Part shown: positions 22,290 through 33,800 of the stretch, piece by piece
How the letters are laid out: every line of letters begins with the position of its first letter
Position numbering within the stretch: the first letter of the stretch is position 1
DNA from: Craterostigma plantagineum
Taxonomy: Eukaryota; Streptophyta; Magnoliopsida; Lamiales; Linderniaceae
Assembly: GCA_027422505.1 (NCBI GenBank)
Contig: JAPQWV010000001.1
Location: forward strand, 3,410,001-3,474,000
DNA length: 64,000 bases
Direction: 5' to 3'
Notes under the pieces: model-generated
The model's database searches: none
What the model was told of the DNA's origin: nothing
Seen by the model: only the letters and a program-made list of their open reading frames with translations
Made by a program: the position numbers and the translations under genes

Positions 22290-25200
22290 TCACAGAAGCG
22301 AGTCCGACCTCGCCGGCAACCTCTTGAAGAAATTAACGGGCGCCGGCGGCAGCTTACGCCTGAGCCGAGGATGACGCAATACGTAGAGCCCCAAAATCAG
22401 CGCCACGAACTGAAAAGGCGCGACGTACAGAACCACTGCGCAAACCAGCGAAAACGCCACGAATATCCCCGTGGCCCGAGGATCTCTCCAGCTCAGCAAC
22501 GAATGAACCCTCTCACCTTGGGTCGCCAAATCTCCCGTCACGTTCTGAACCCTCCCCGCCACCATCCTCAGCCTATCGTACCTATCAAGAATTAAGAAAC
22601 CCTAATATAAACCACACGTGTTCCAAGATAATAGAGAAGATACTTACTGTCCTATAAGTTGATGGACTACTCCACTTATTACCAATGGTTTTATGATGGA
22701 ATGACATCAAGCTTACAGGGTTCAATCCTTTTCATGTGTGGGCCCATGACTTAGGCCCGATAACGAAATTTACAGTACCTCATCTTCACAACGTCGGTCT
22801 GCCTAGAAGTCGGGAAAGTGTCGAACTCCTCGTCCAATTCGTCTGGGCGCGCGTTCTCAGCCTGCGATAGCTTTGCATCCATGTGGGGCGGAGCCTTCGG
22901 TCTGCGTCCGTAATTATAAAGCCCAACGGCGAATAGGTATAGGAAAAACGTCGGCATAATGAGCTCGGGGTAGAACACCAGTATCAGAAACAAGACGTGC
23001 ACGAGCATGGTAGTCAGCGGATTCTTCCAGTGACGCACGTCTTCGAACCATAGGTAGGCGCTCGACATCCCCGAGAAGAGCAGCATTAAACGCTCGAAGT
23101 TGGCCTTGCTCCTCCTAAGGCTGAACATGTGGTAGTCGACATCGAGCATGTACTCGACGACTTCCGTCCTCAGCGGCGGCTCGGCCCTCGCCAGCTTGGC
23201 GGCGACTTCGGTCATTGCCAGGTGGCGCAGCAGGTCGACGTGCTTGATGGATATGGGCTGAACGTAGTGCATTTTCGGAAGCAGCGGCCTTCCATATTGG
23301 GCCAACATGTTGACCCACGCCGTGCACGTGAAGCGAATCGCAAGGTGGAGCTCGCCGTTCTTCTTTAGACCCGAGGGAGTGAGCGCCAAGAGTGGGTACG
23401 CGTGCGTGTAGACTCTATCCGTTTCTAGAGTCGATAGTCTGATTCTTACCTTACCGATCTTCTGATCCTTGCTGGCATCGTCTTTTCCGCCGCTGAGGTG
23501 GCAGTTGTCGAAGACGGCGATCGTTACCACGGTGCACGAGTCGAACACTTCCCAGGTGTACTGCTCATTCCAGCGAGGGTTGAGCGTGTCCAAAAGGGTC
23601 CTCGTCCGAACCCATTTGTTGCCGTACCTCGCCACGCAGTACGCGTCGGTCAGCATTCCTTCCTTCGCCTTCATCGGCTGGAGATTGTTGGCCCCGAGAA
23701 TCCCGACTTCCAAGATTCCGATGCTTGGCTTCCTCATCTGCTTGGCCGCGGGCTGAAGATCGCTGCTGAAGTGCGTCGACTCGTCGAGCACGTGGTAGCC
23801 CGAGTCTACGTAAAGGCGTAGGTAAATTCTGCTCGCGAATTTCCTGTCTTTCTTGGCCTCTTCTTCGGTCGTCACAGGCGGCTTTTGCAGAGGAAACCAC
23901 TTGGCGTCGGGCAGCTTAGTCGTGTCGACCCTGTGAGCGACGTCCTTCAACGGAATGTAAACCCTACCTATCACCTCGACCGCCCCGGGCTGTACTTTGT
24001 CCTCCACGCTGACCACTACGTTCTCGTCGAAGGGCTCGTAAGCTACGTACATGAGCTCCTCGTTCCACTCGGGGTTAGCCGTCTTCGTAGGGCAAGGTCG
24101 AGTGGTTCGACCTTGGTTCCCGAGCTCGACCCTCACGAGCGTGTCGGGCTGTCTCGACGGGTCCGAGGGGACTAAGTCTTGAGCCGCGATGACCTGAACT
24201 CTGAGGTAAGCCAACCTCGGGGAGAAGTACACCTTCGACTGCGTGTTCGTCAAGTTGTCCTGACTCACCCGATGAGCGTCGGCGTGCCAGGCGTCGGGGT
24301 AGGCCTCGTCGGCCTGAGTACCTGTTAAGAGTAAGAAACCCTAATCAGCCCAAGTGTATCGCAATCGACTAATTAGGGAAAGCGATTGATGAGCTTATAA
24401 GTTGACGGACTGCTACACCACCTATTACCAATTGGTTTTAGGATGGACCCATAAGAAATTTCACAGTACCCTACCCATCCATATGGCGAGCATTATGTCT
24501 CCCTTCTTGAGAAGTTCGCCCTTCTTGTCGACGAGCTTGTACCACTGAGGAGCCAACGGGCTGTCGGGCGGGACCCGCTCGGGAACTTCCAGCACTTCGA
24601 AGAGTATTTTTCCTACGAAGTCGTCGATGCCTATGTCCTTGTCCTTCACGGTGATCTCGATCAGGTTGCTCTGAAGCCTCTCCTTTGAGAAGGCAAAGAC
24701 GCTGTTCCACACTGGGTTTCTGGTCTTTTCGAAGTGCTTCGTCACGCCTTTGTAGTTTCCTATCCTCACCTCGACGTATGGGTCGAGGCTGCCCGAGACG
24801 TCCATGACGGGCAGCTCCGAGGCCTTCACCACCCTAACGTACAAGAAGTGCATGGGCTCAACCATGTCGTATGTGCTCGCGGTTTTGTCCCGTCCCCAAA
24901 ACCCCGTTCGGGCGGCCAACGGCGGGGAAGTCTCCACCACGCCGTACTCCGATTTCTGCTCCTTTGCCTCGGAATGCATCGCGGAAGTAGTAGTAGCGCC
25001 TCCTAAAGGTACACCCAGCGCCTTCTCAAAGTCGCTGCTGCCAACGCCCATAGAGTAAAATCTCCTCACTTCTTTCTCCTTTTTTTTGCTCGCCTTGTCG
25101 TGGCTTTCCTTGTGATAGTACTCGTCGTTAAACTTCTCCCTCGGCGGAGAAGCTATGCTACCCGTCGATCTCCGGCGGTTGAAGTGGCGATTTTGCGTAA

Positions 25201-25615
25201 TAATAAGTTCCTCTATTTGCTCATTTGTCAGGTAAATTGTTAGGGCGATGTCTCCCTTTATGCGAGAAAAGATACCTCTTTTGTCTAATGGGTATCTCTG
25301 AACTTGGGCTTCTTTCTCGGAGGCGGGAACGGTCGCGCCTGAGATTCGAACGCGGCCGAGGAAGTTCTTGTGTGGGCCGTGTTTGTTGTCGTTGTAGACG
25401 GTGACTTCGATCGTTTGGTCGGGAAAGTTTCGGGGGTTCTTGACGCTGAAGGCCAGCTTTTCGTTCCAACTAGGGTTTAGGGTTTTGGGTTTGGTGGAAG
25501 TCTTTTGGCGCTGGCCTTCGTATTCGACTTCTACGAAGGGATTTGCGCTTCCGTGGCCGTCTTTGGGCATGAGGTCGTTTGCTTCGAGGACTTGGACTAC
25601 GAGCTTTGCTGCCAT
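22290..25615 (-). CDS. MCTP: multiple C2 domain and transmembrane region protein (FTIP-like)
   Basis: Three exons, 25615-24475, 24321-22779 and 22581-22290, give 991 residues in consistent phase. Four C2 domains follow in order: residues about 1-110 (starts KLVVQVLEANDLMPKDG), 260-370 (LYVRVVKASELPVMD), 420-530 (YLRVQVIAAQDLVPSD) and 590-700 (IGILEVGILGANNLQ). The C-terminal plant phosphoribosyltransferase_C domain follows, with hydrophobic segments near residues 800-840 and 920-960 and the GDLATQGERVHSLLSWRDP motif. The family tethers ER to plasma membrane at plasmodesmata and includes FTIP1 and QUIRKY. Plant MCTP genes are mostly intronless; here both introns are copies of one repeat (separate entries). 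Asp residues of the Ca2+ loops are partly kept in the second C2. Confidence 0.95.
22582..22778 (-). repeat. MCTP intron 2, copy of intron-forming repeat
   Basis: 197 bp. Shares blocks with intron 1 (24322-24474) over its whole length and in the same orientation: GTACTGT..AAATTTC at the donor side, ACCAATTGGTAATA-like and CAACTTATA blocks in the middle, TTAGGGTTTCTTA at the acceptor side. AGGTAC occurs at both exon-intron borders; the left copy gives the donor GT and the right copy gives the acceptor AG. Confidence 0.85.
24322..24474 (-). repeat. MCTP intron 1, copy of intron-forming repeat
   Basis: 153 bp, homologous end to end with intron 2; it lacks about 50 bp near the donor side relative to intron 2. 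The borders again carry GGGTAC (donor side) and AGGTAC (acceptor side), as expected of a target-site duplication. Confidence 0.85.
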
Positions 25616-26761
25616 GGCCGTGGATTTTCTATGAAAACCTCTGTGAAAATTGGTGGGAAATGTAAAGGTCTATTGAAAGCAATAAACAGTGTATGTGTTA
25701 ATGTGTACGTTGTGTTATTTGAGTCCTTTGGACCAAGAATGGTTCTGTTGCGTACTATTAAATGTGATGGACGGTAAGAACTTTCCTCTTTTTTTTGGAG
25801 GGAATTTTGGTGGCCCATGCAACAGTAGTAGAATAACTCATTTGATTCTTGTATATATTGATTAATACGGATATAATATGTCTACTACGGTATACGTGGA
25901 ATAAATATATCATGTAATAATGTATGCATGGCATGGTGTGTGTGTGTGTGTTTTGAGAGGAACTCGACGTATGCATGCGCGAGCGCACGAACCAACAAAG
26001 CACAATAAAGATCAATCTCTTTTTGTTGCGATGGGGAATTGATTAATCGAAAGGTTGAATTTCTTAATGAAACTTTGTTATTCTTAAATTTCTTTTTATT
26101 TTATTGGAAAAAGAGTAATAGATGGTCCACATGGTATTGGTATATTAGCTTCGATTCCACGAGATATTGGGATGGTAAAAACATTTTTTCTCTAGTGGCT
26201 TCTCTTCGTCTGACCTTTTCCCTTGTTTCATTTTGCAGCGAGTTTTTACAAAAAGCAGTGCGTGCACATCTTTGGAGAAGAAACACATTTACATCATAAC
26301 GAAGTTTTGGTCACACAAGGGATATGATGAAATGAGTTTTTATTACATAATGATTGATATCTCAGAAAAGATGGCTGTAGCTTTCACACACTAACAACGA
26401 GGAGAATGCACTATTATTACAATCTTAATCCAAGCTACGCAAGGATGCAAATGGACCTGCTTTCGAGGAATCAACATTTTGTTCTCTTTTCATGCAAGAG
26501 CAAAGTTGGAAAAGTAACCGAGAAAGAATTATTCATTTTTTTTCCCTTTCATCTTCTCTGGCGCTCCACTGAGGACTTATCCTCTGAGAATCATCTGTAC
26601 TGGAAAGTTAAAGCCATTTTGTTGAATATTCAACTTTTTTTTTTCTTGGTGATTTATATCGGAATAGGATTCTTTCCAACTGAATTGGGCCAAGTCCCAT
26701 GAGCAAGTTGATGAAATATCATTTGGGCCAAAATTTGAAAATGAACATAACTTAATTCTTA
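25616..26761. other. MCTP upstream region and start of duplicated segment
   Basis: From about 25870 the sequence matches 37440 onward. A (TG)n tract lies near 25937-25952. An 86-codon plus-strand frame at 26039 is conserved in the other copy (37618), but this is expected from the recent duplication and it has no recognisable domain. Confidence 0.5.
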
Positions 26762-27088
26762 TTACAAAAGTCTCACGCTTAAATCAGAACCTCGCACATG
26801 ATCATCATCAGAAGAAGATCGAGCCACAAGCATCAACTGATCTTCCAAGTACCTCACCATCAACAAATTAGACGACGACACTTCATTAATATCTCCTCCG
26901 CCGTCCACCTCCACCACGCGCCTCCTCCTCCTGCGATCCACCACCGCCTTCTTCCTCAATCTCCGGCGAACCATGGAGCAAAACCCCGCCGCGCAGATGA
27001 GGGGACACGCCGCCAGCAACAGCGGCAAGAGAAATGGGCCGCAAATAAGTAGCAAGCAACACCTCATTGCATATCGACGACACTTCAT
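26762..27088 (-). CDS. small single-pass membrane protein, unknown function, copy 1
   Basis: Start chosen at MKCRRYAMRC (27088), giving 108 residues: a Cys/Arg start, one strong hydrophobic segment (LLLICGPFLLPLLLAACPL), a highly basic stretch (RRRLRKK..RRRRRR), then an acidic/Ser tail with the YLEDQLMLVARSSSDDD motif. The open frame continues upstream to 27271, but the longer N-terminus is less conserved against copy 2. Coding status is supported by two 3-bp in-frame indels between the copies (SSS/SS and DDDHV/DDDV). I do not recognise the family; it resembles small plant transmembrane proteins of unknown role. Confidence 0.6.
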   Translation of the reverse strand: MKCRRYAMRCCLLLICGPFLLPLLLAACPLICAAGFCSMVRRRLRKKAVVDRRRRRRVVEVDGGGDINEVSSSNLLMVRYLEDQLMLVARSSSDDDHVRGSDLSVRLL

Positions 27089-27680
27089 CCATGAATTTGA
27101 ATAAGTCAACATGGAGAGGATGGATATGAGGAGATGTTGGCTGCGCTTGGGAAGAAATTGGAACTGAGCCACGTGAGAGTGGTCGGTTCTTTCTTGTTTT
27201 GAACTTTGAGCATGTTCTTGTAAGAACGTGAAACGCGATCGTGGTTGAAATTCGATGGGAGAAAACTTCAAAAAAAAAAAAAAGGAAGGATGTCATCTGA
27301 AGCAGATTCATTTCTTCAATTCTTGTCGGGACTCGAAGCTGAGGTAGCAATCTTATCTCTGTACTTGTCCAACTCCACGTCACTTACTTATGACACCACA
27401 GGCTAATTTCTTTTTGGTTTTGTTATTTAATAATATACAAAAAGGGTCAAATTAGGCAATGGCCGAGAAATAGCCGAAAAGCCCAAATATAGTTTAGACC
27501 GCTTCGAAAATATAGGCCCAAACCACGAATGCAGAGGATGAAATCGTCGATGCCAATGACGTTATTTAATCAACAGTGATCGAAGCAAATCTGTTGTGAG
27601 TCGCCATTGTACACACAACACACTATGCGATGATGATGAAATACAAATAAGACGACACTCAACACTTTCACTTAGCGCCG

Positions 27681-27974
27681 ATGTCCTTCGTCTCTACAGC
27701 TGCCATAACTGCAGATGACGCCGAAGCCCTTTTAATCATGCACGACGTCGTTGGGGTCCAAATCCGGTACCTGGAAATCCGCCTCGTTCATCATAGGTAC
27801 TATTATCGATTTCGTGGATGATTTGCCTCTGATTTAGTCAGTTTAAATGTTTCTGCCGGCCGATTTGTGTAAATTGATTTCTAGAATAGTGTATCAGGTC
27901 AATAATGTGGTAATCGATTTGTGTAAAATTGATTTCTGTCTGGCGATTAGGTGTAGAAGTGGCGGAGAGATTTG
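27681..27974 (+). pseudogene. NPF transporter pseudogene, 5' fragment
   Basis: Matches exon 1 (39950-40100) and the first 24 bp of exon 2 of the intact NPF gene. Relative to it, a 35-bp deletion at 27757 shifts the frame (111 versus 76 bp from ATG to the shared TCCAAATCC block). Homology stops at about 27974, right after the VEVAER codons, where unrelated sequence follows. All later exons are missing. Confidence 0.9.
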
Positions 27975-27984
27975 GATATGTTGA

Positions 27985-28105
27985 CTTCCTTGGGCATGTC
28001 ATAATCTCCACTTCTCCAGCATACTCTAAAATCTTATTTGACGGCTTTATCTTTTGTTTTATCTTGATTTTTGAGGAGTTGAGCTTATCCAACACCATAC
28101 TCGCT
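27985..28105. repeat. junction repeat X, left copy
   Basis: About 110 bp (TTCCTTGGGCATGTCATA.. to the ATTTTTGAGGAGTTGAGCTT region) shared with 37012-37115, where it abuts the 120-bp tandem array. Here it abuts the truncated NPF pseudogene. It marks the rearrangement breakpoint. Confidence 0.8.
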
Positions 28106-29165
28106 CCTTAGTCCTTACTCGTCGTCGTCGTAATCAAGTTAGTTAGTAGGATTCAAACAAATTAATATATGTATGAAACCAATACTGGTAATGAATCCAC
28201 ATATTATAGTCTCAAACCCGACAAATGCTTCAATGAAGTAAAATGTCGGATGTTGGCCCCTGCATCAAGATCTATTGAAAAGTGCTAAAATATTTATGGT
28301 TTTTTGGGCTTCGAAACGTCACTTTTATGATCAACGTTATATTAACGTGAATTAAAAAACAGGAGGAAATGATACAAAATCATATGTTGCACGATATACG
28401 CCGCCGTCGAACTTTTGCCACCGCCCGACACGATGACTAACGCACTGCCCTATTAATTGTTTTTCAATAAAATTTAACTATTGTTTATCGAAAGTAGAGA
28501 CAGTCCATCCCTTCTCAATACACATATTCCTCAATCTCTTCTCAAAGATTACTTGGGTAATTTTTTTTCTTGCGTACGAGGAAGTGAAGAGGTTGACTAT
28601 TGCCTTGCGGTACTAGTCGATGTGATGGCGCCCCGCCCCTTGTTCCTTCCAATGATCAGATTAGGAAATTGATTAAGCTTTTTTCTACTGTATTGTACAT
28701 ATTCTTTGGTTATAAAAAACACTGGTACGTACGAATAAAAAAAAGGAACCATAAAAAAGATGTCAATCAAGGTGCAAACTCAACCATGATTATGGGTTTT
28801 TTCTGTATGCGAAATGATTCAAAAGTGAAAAAAAGTACCCACATTTGGATTCAAATCAAATTTAGGAAGAAACTGCAGCAATTCAATTACTACTCCATTA
28901 GTCCTATAAAGTCAGATCGGATCATTTACTGTTGTCTTCATCATCAGCATTTGTGGTCTGATTATATAGTTTTCGATTTCTCTCTATAAATTGCAGGTGA
29001 AATGTTGATTGGACAAGTGAAAATTTGGAGTTTATTTGATGTTGCTTGTAGTATGGAACATTTGAGGACTATTGATCGTGTGTATGCATTTGGTATTAGT
29101 TAGATGCTTGCGAACTTGGTGTAATATGATATTTTGAGCGTTCCTCTTGATGTGAGTTTCTATCA
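28106..29165. other. intergenic, no feature recognised
   Basis: AT-rich with short frames only (for example 28600-28989) lacking any domain. No tRNA or clear repeat seen. Confidence 0.4.
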
Positions 29166-29171
29166 AGGTCT

Positions 29172-29706
29172 GAAACCGGGTTTTTGAACCGGACCGAAAA
29201 TTTTAGTGGTTTAAGGTTTAGTGGTTTAACCGCTATAAAACCGGAATCAAAACCGGAGTTAAACCGGTATACTTAAATTTTAAAAATATATATCTTATGA
29301 ATAAAATCAAGCAAACTAAATAGAAAATATACATGTTTTTATGAACTGTTTCGAAATTATAGTTTTATTAAATTAAGGGGCAAAATTAATAAAAGTAAAT
29401 TGTGTTGGGATTAAAAATTAATTATACTAGGGGGTGTGAGGTATTAAATCCGTAAATTTGGGGGTCAAAATTAAGAAAAATATTGGATTGGTAAGTTAAT
29501 TATAAAATAAAGCAAAATAGGCCCGAAAAAATTCGAACCCAGACCATCAAGGGAATTAATTGAGTATCTCACCAGCAGACCAATCCAGGTTTCTGTAATA
29601 TTATTCCGTTTTAGCGTACTTATTAATATTTCGTATTTTCTTTTTCTTTTTTAAATTAGAACAAGACCCGACCGGGATCGGACCGGTCTTAAAAACCATG
29701 GTTTCT
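29172..29706. mobile_element. possible MITE with GAAACC..GGTTTC ends
   Basis: The left end (GAAACCGGGTTTTTGAACCG) and the reverse complement of the right end (GAAACCATGGTTTTTAAGACC) form imperfect inverted repeats, with AAACCGG repeats near the ends and an AT-rich middle. No clear target duplication found, so the borders are approximate. Confidence 0.45.
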
Positions 29707-29784
29707 ATATATTTCCATCTATGATTTGAGCTTTGAAGCAATGTGATATTTCAAGTGTTCAAATTTTTTGAAATATTGATGAAA

Positions 29785-29895
29785 AATAGGTGAACCGTCT
29801 AATTGCCGCCTAGGCCCCGCCTAGGCCGCCTAGGTGTTAGCCCCCCCCCCCCCCCCACGCCCGACTAGCACCTAGCGTATTTTAAAACATTGTTT
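29785..29895. repeat. CCTAGGC-rich repeat with poly-C tract
   Basis: Short GC-rich unit with GCCTAGG repeats and a run of about 17 C (29840-29856), ending GCACCTAGCG before an AT-rich flank. Similar CCTAGG-rich inverted-repeat fragments are common dispersed elements in plant genomes. Confidence 0.4.
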
Positions 29896-30283
29896 ACAAG
29901 GAGTAAAGTAAAGCAATGTAGTATTTATATTTGAATTAGGCAGGTTTAGCCCAGAAGCTCTAAACTGGCTATTTGCAAAGGCAGTCGTTGGATGGGCTGT
30001 CAGAAGGTGAAGGCATTCGGACAGCCCATGTTTTGAGATATCAGCTCGCCGATTAGCGCACAAGAAATTGCGTTGAAAACCAACTACGTTGATTTGAAGA
30101 AAAGCATGAGTTGGAATTTCAGCGGAGTTTTAAACCCTATCGACATTATCTATCTAAGCAGCAGAGGTAATTAGATGGAACTCTTTGCAGTAATCTTGTA
30201 TTTTTTTTCTCAACTCATGTATCTCTACACTGTGCAAAATATCACACTGATTGTAACAAAAGTGGTAAATATTAATTAAACGT
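29896..30283. other. 3' flank of the membrane-protein gene at 30284
   Basis: No coding sequence supported. Confidence 0.4.
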
Positions 30284-30830
30284 TTATACTACAGAACGTG
30301 AAATGTCTAACTCCACATTTTGTTGAGTAGGTGGCTGAGGTGGATGTAGGGTTAGGAAGACCTCTGCAAATAAGACAACAAATGAAATTAATTAGACTGT
30401 TAAATTATCAATAAAAATCAAAACATTTACCGATAGTTGATATAAGAGATGTTTCGATTAGTATTGCAGACTCGGTAATCGTGCACCAAATTTGAGCCTT
30501 CTTGGCAAAGGAGACCCACCACACGACAATAGTAGCTGCCATTGAAATCCCGAATTTGAGACCTGTCCGTTTTGTTATAATGGCTCCCAATCTTGGTGGG
30601 AAGGGTTGTACTTCCATTATCACTATCCTATAGACCTATGAATAAAAAACAAAAAGTATGAATTTGAATTACGTGGTAAAAACAATTCTGTATATTACCC
30701 TGAATATACAGAAAACCGCCACTGTCACTCTCAGTTTGTCGTGTGGCTTTGTCAATTTACCTTCTACCAATACCAGAACAGCATTGGCAATGGTGAAGAA
30801 ACATACCAGAGAAATTTGACAATCGAAATA
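30284..30830 (-). pseudogene. 3' exons of an unrecognised membrane-protein gene
   Basis: Minus-strand exons with good splice sites and phase: the exon ending at 30699 (..KLTKPHDKLRVTVAVFCIFR), 30635-30431 (VYRIVIMEVQPFPPRLG.., with a hydrophobic segment around GISMAATIVVWWVSF) and 30363-30284 (tail EVFLTLHPPQPPTQQ..VV, stop TAA). Upstream, the hydrophobic stretch ISLVCFFTIANAVLVLVEGK is in frame with these exons, but it is one frame off the repeat-encoded ORF that runs in from the array (..FSYTAWLVNFIFRL). The only intron that could bridge the two is about 45 bp, too short for plants. So the 3' end looks like a real gene and its link to the array looks broken. Family not recognised. Confidence 0.5.
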
Positions 30831-30879
30831 TGAAATTCACAAGCCATGCCGTATAGGAAAAGGTAGGAACATCTGCTTC

Positions 30880-33800
30880 AGCTGCATCGGTTTGGACGAC
30901 CAATCGGGGCAGGGTTGGACGTAATGCAGCTGGTTCATGCTGCGCCGTTTCAGAATGAGCAGTAGACAGATGAACAGACTCAATTTCCTCATTCTCAGCT
31001 GCAACATGGACGAGCAAGTGCGTTGTAGCAAAGGAAGAGGTTAGTGCAGCTGGTTCATGCTGCGCCGTTTCAGATTGAGCAGCAGACACATGAACAGATT
31101 CAATTTCCTCAATTTCAGCTGCATCATGGACGAGCAAAGTGCGCTGGAGCAAAGGAAGAGGTTAGTGCAGCTGGTTCACGCTGCGCCGTTTCAGATTGAG
31201 CAGCAGACACATGAACAGACTCAATTTTCTCAATTTGCAGCTGCATCATGGACGAGCAAAGTGCGCTGGAGCAAAGGAAGATGTTAGTGCAGCTGGTTCA
31301 CGCTGCGCCATTTCAGATTGAGCAGCAGACACATGAACAGACTCAATTTCCTCAATTTCAGCTGCATAATGGACGAGCAAGTGCGCTGGAGCAAAGGAAG
31401 AGGTTAGTGCAGCTGGTTCATGCTGCGCCGTTTCAGATTGAGCAGCAGACACATGAACAGGCTCAATTTCCTCAATTTCAGCTGCATCATGGACGAGCAA
31501 AGTGCGCTGGAGCAAAGGAAGAGGTTAGTGCAGCTGGTTCACGCTGCGCCGTTTCAGATTGAGCAGCAGACACATGAACAGACTCAATTTTCTCAATTTG
31601 CAGCTGCATCATGGACGAGCAAAGTGCGCTGGAGCAAAGGAAGATGTTAGTGCAGCTGGTTCACGCTGCGCCATTTCAGATTGAGCAGCAGACACATGAA
31701 CGCTGTGAAATATGAAATTCACAAGCCATGCCGTACAGGAAAAGGTAGGAACATCTGCTTCAGATGCATCGGTTTGGACGACCAATCGGGGTAGGGTTGG
31801 ACGTAATGCAGCTGGTTCATGCTGCGCCGTTTCAGAATGAGCAGTAGACAGATGAACAAACTCAATTTCCTCATTCTCAGCTGCAACATGGACGAGCAAG
31901 TGCGTTGCAGCAAAGGAAGAGGTTAGTGCAGCTGGTTCATGCTGCGCCGTTTCAGATTGAGCAGCAGACACATGAACATGCTCAATTTCCTCAATTCAGC
32001 TGCATCATGGACGAGCAAAGTGCGCTGGAGCAAAGGAAGAGGTTAGTGCAGCTGGTTCACGCTGCGCCGTTTCAGATTGAACAGCAGACACATGAACAGA
32101 CTCAATTTTCTCAATTTGCAGCTGCATCATGGACGAGCAAAGTGCGCTGGAGCAAAGGAAGATGTTAGTGCAGCTGGTTCACGCTGCGCCATTTCAGATT
32201 GAGCAGCAGACACATGAACAGACACATGAACGCTGTGAAATATGAAATTCACAAGCCATGCCGTACAGGAAAAGGTAGGAACATCTGCTTCAGATGCATC
32301 GGTTTGGACGACCAATCGGGGCAGGGTTGGACGTAATGCAGTTGGTTCATGCTGCGCCGTTTCAGAATGAGCAGTAGACAGATGAACAGACTCAATTTCC
32401 TCATTCTCAGCTGCAACATGGACGAGCAAGTGCGTTGCAGCAAAGGAAGAGGTTAGTGCAGCTGGTTCATGCTGCGCCGTTTCAGATTGAGCAGCAGACA
32501 CATGAACAGATTCAATTTCCTCAATTTCAGCTGCATCATGGACGAGCAAAGTGTTCTGGAGCAAAGGAAGAGGTTAGTGCAGCTGGTTCACGCTGCGCCG
32601 TTTCAGATTGAGCAGCAGACACATGAACAGACTCAATTTTCTCAATTTGCAGCTGCATCATGGACGAGCAAAGTGCGCTGGAGCAAAGGAAGATGTTAGT
32701 GCAGCTGGTTCGCGCTGCGCCATTTCAGATTGAGCAGCAGACACATGAACAGACTCAATTTCCTCAATTTCAGCTGCATAATGGACGAGCAAGTGCGCTG
32801 GAGCAAAGGAAGAGGTTAGTGCAGCTGGTTCATGCTGCGCCGTTTCAGATTGAGCAGCAGACACATGAACAGGCTCAATTTCCTCAATTTCAGCTGCATC
32901 ATGGACGAGCAAAGTGCGCTGGAGCAAAGGAAGAGGTTAGTGCAGCTGGTTCACGCTGCGCCGTTTCAGATTGAGCAGCAGACACATGAACAGACTCAAT
33001 TTTCTCAATTTGCAGCTGCATCATGGACGAGCAAAGTGCGCTGGAGCAAAGGAAGATGTTAGTGCAGCTGGTTCACGCTGCGCCATTTCAGATTGAGCAG
33101 CAGACACATGAACAGACTCAATTTCCTCAATTTCAGATGTATCATGGACGAGCAAGTGCGCTGGAGCAAAGAAAGAGGTTAGTGCAAAGGAAGAGGTTAG
33201 TGCAGCTGGTTCATTCTATGCCGTTTCAGATTGAGCAGTAGAAACATGAACAGACTCAGTTTCCTCATTTTCAGCTGCATCATGGTCGAGCAAGTGCGTT
33301 GGAGCAAAGGAAGAGGTTAGTGCAGCTGGTTCATGCTGCGCCGTTTCAGATTGAGCAGCAGACACATGAACAGACTCAATTTCCTCATTTTCAGCTGCAT
33401 CATGGACGAGCAAGTGCGTTGGAGCAGAGGAAGAGGTTAGTGAAAAGGAAGAGGTTAGTGCAGCTGGTTCATGCTGCGCCGTTTCAGATTGAGCAGCAGA
33501 AACATGAACAGACTCAATTTCCTCATTTTCAGCTGCATCATGGTCGAGCAAGTGCGTTGGAGGAAAGGAAGAGATTAGTGCAGCTGGTTCATGCTGCGCC
33601 GCAGCAGACACATGAACAGACTCAATTTTCTCATTTTCAGTTGCATCATGGACGAGCAAGTGCGTTGGAGCAGGGAAGAGGTTAGTGCAGCTGGTTCATG
33701 CTGCGCCGTTTCAGATTGAGCAGCAGACACATGAACAAACTCAATTTCCTCATTCTCAGCTGCATCATGGACATGAACAGACTAAATTTCCTCATTCTCA

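Larger units (their letters stand above)
25870..27974. repeat. segmental duplication, left copy
   Basis: Collinear with 37440-40290 at high identity. It covers the flank, the small membrane-protein gene, the spacer and the beginning of the NPF gene (exon 1, intron 1 and the first 24 bp of exon 2). It lacks the GGTATAAT-rich element found in the right copy at 38934-39600. Confidence 0.9.

Noticed and set aside
23115..24175. Several long ORFs on both strands over the MCTP gene
   Set aside because: Shadows caused by the high GC content of the MCTP coding exons.
26039..26299. 86-codon plus-strand ORF conserved at 37618
   Set aside because: Conservation follows from the recent segmental duplication; no domain, and an antisense frame is equally open.
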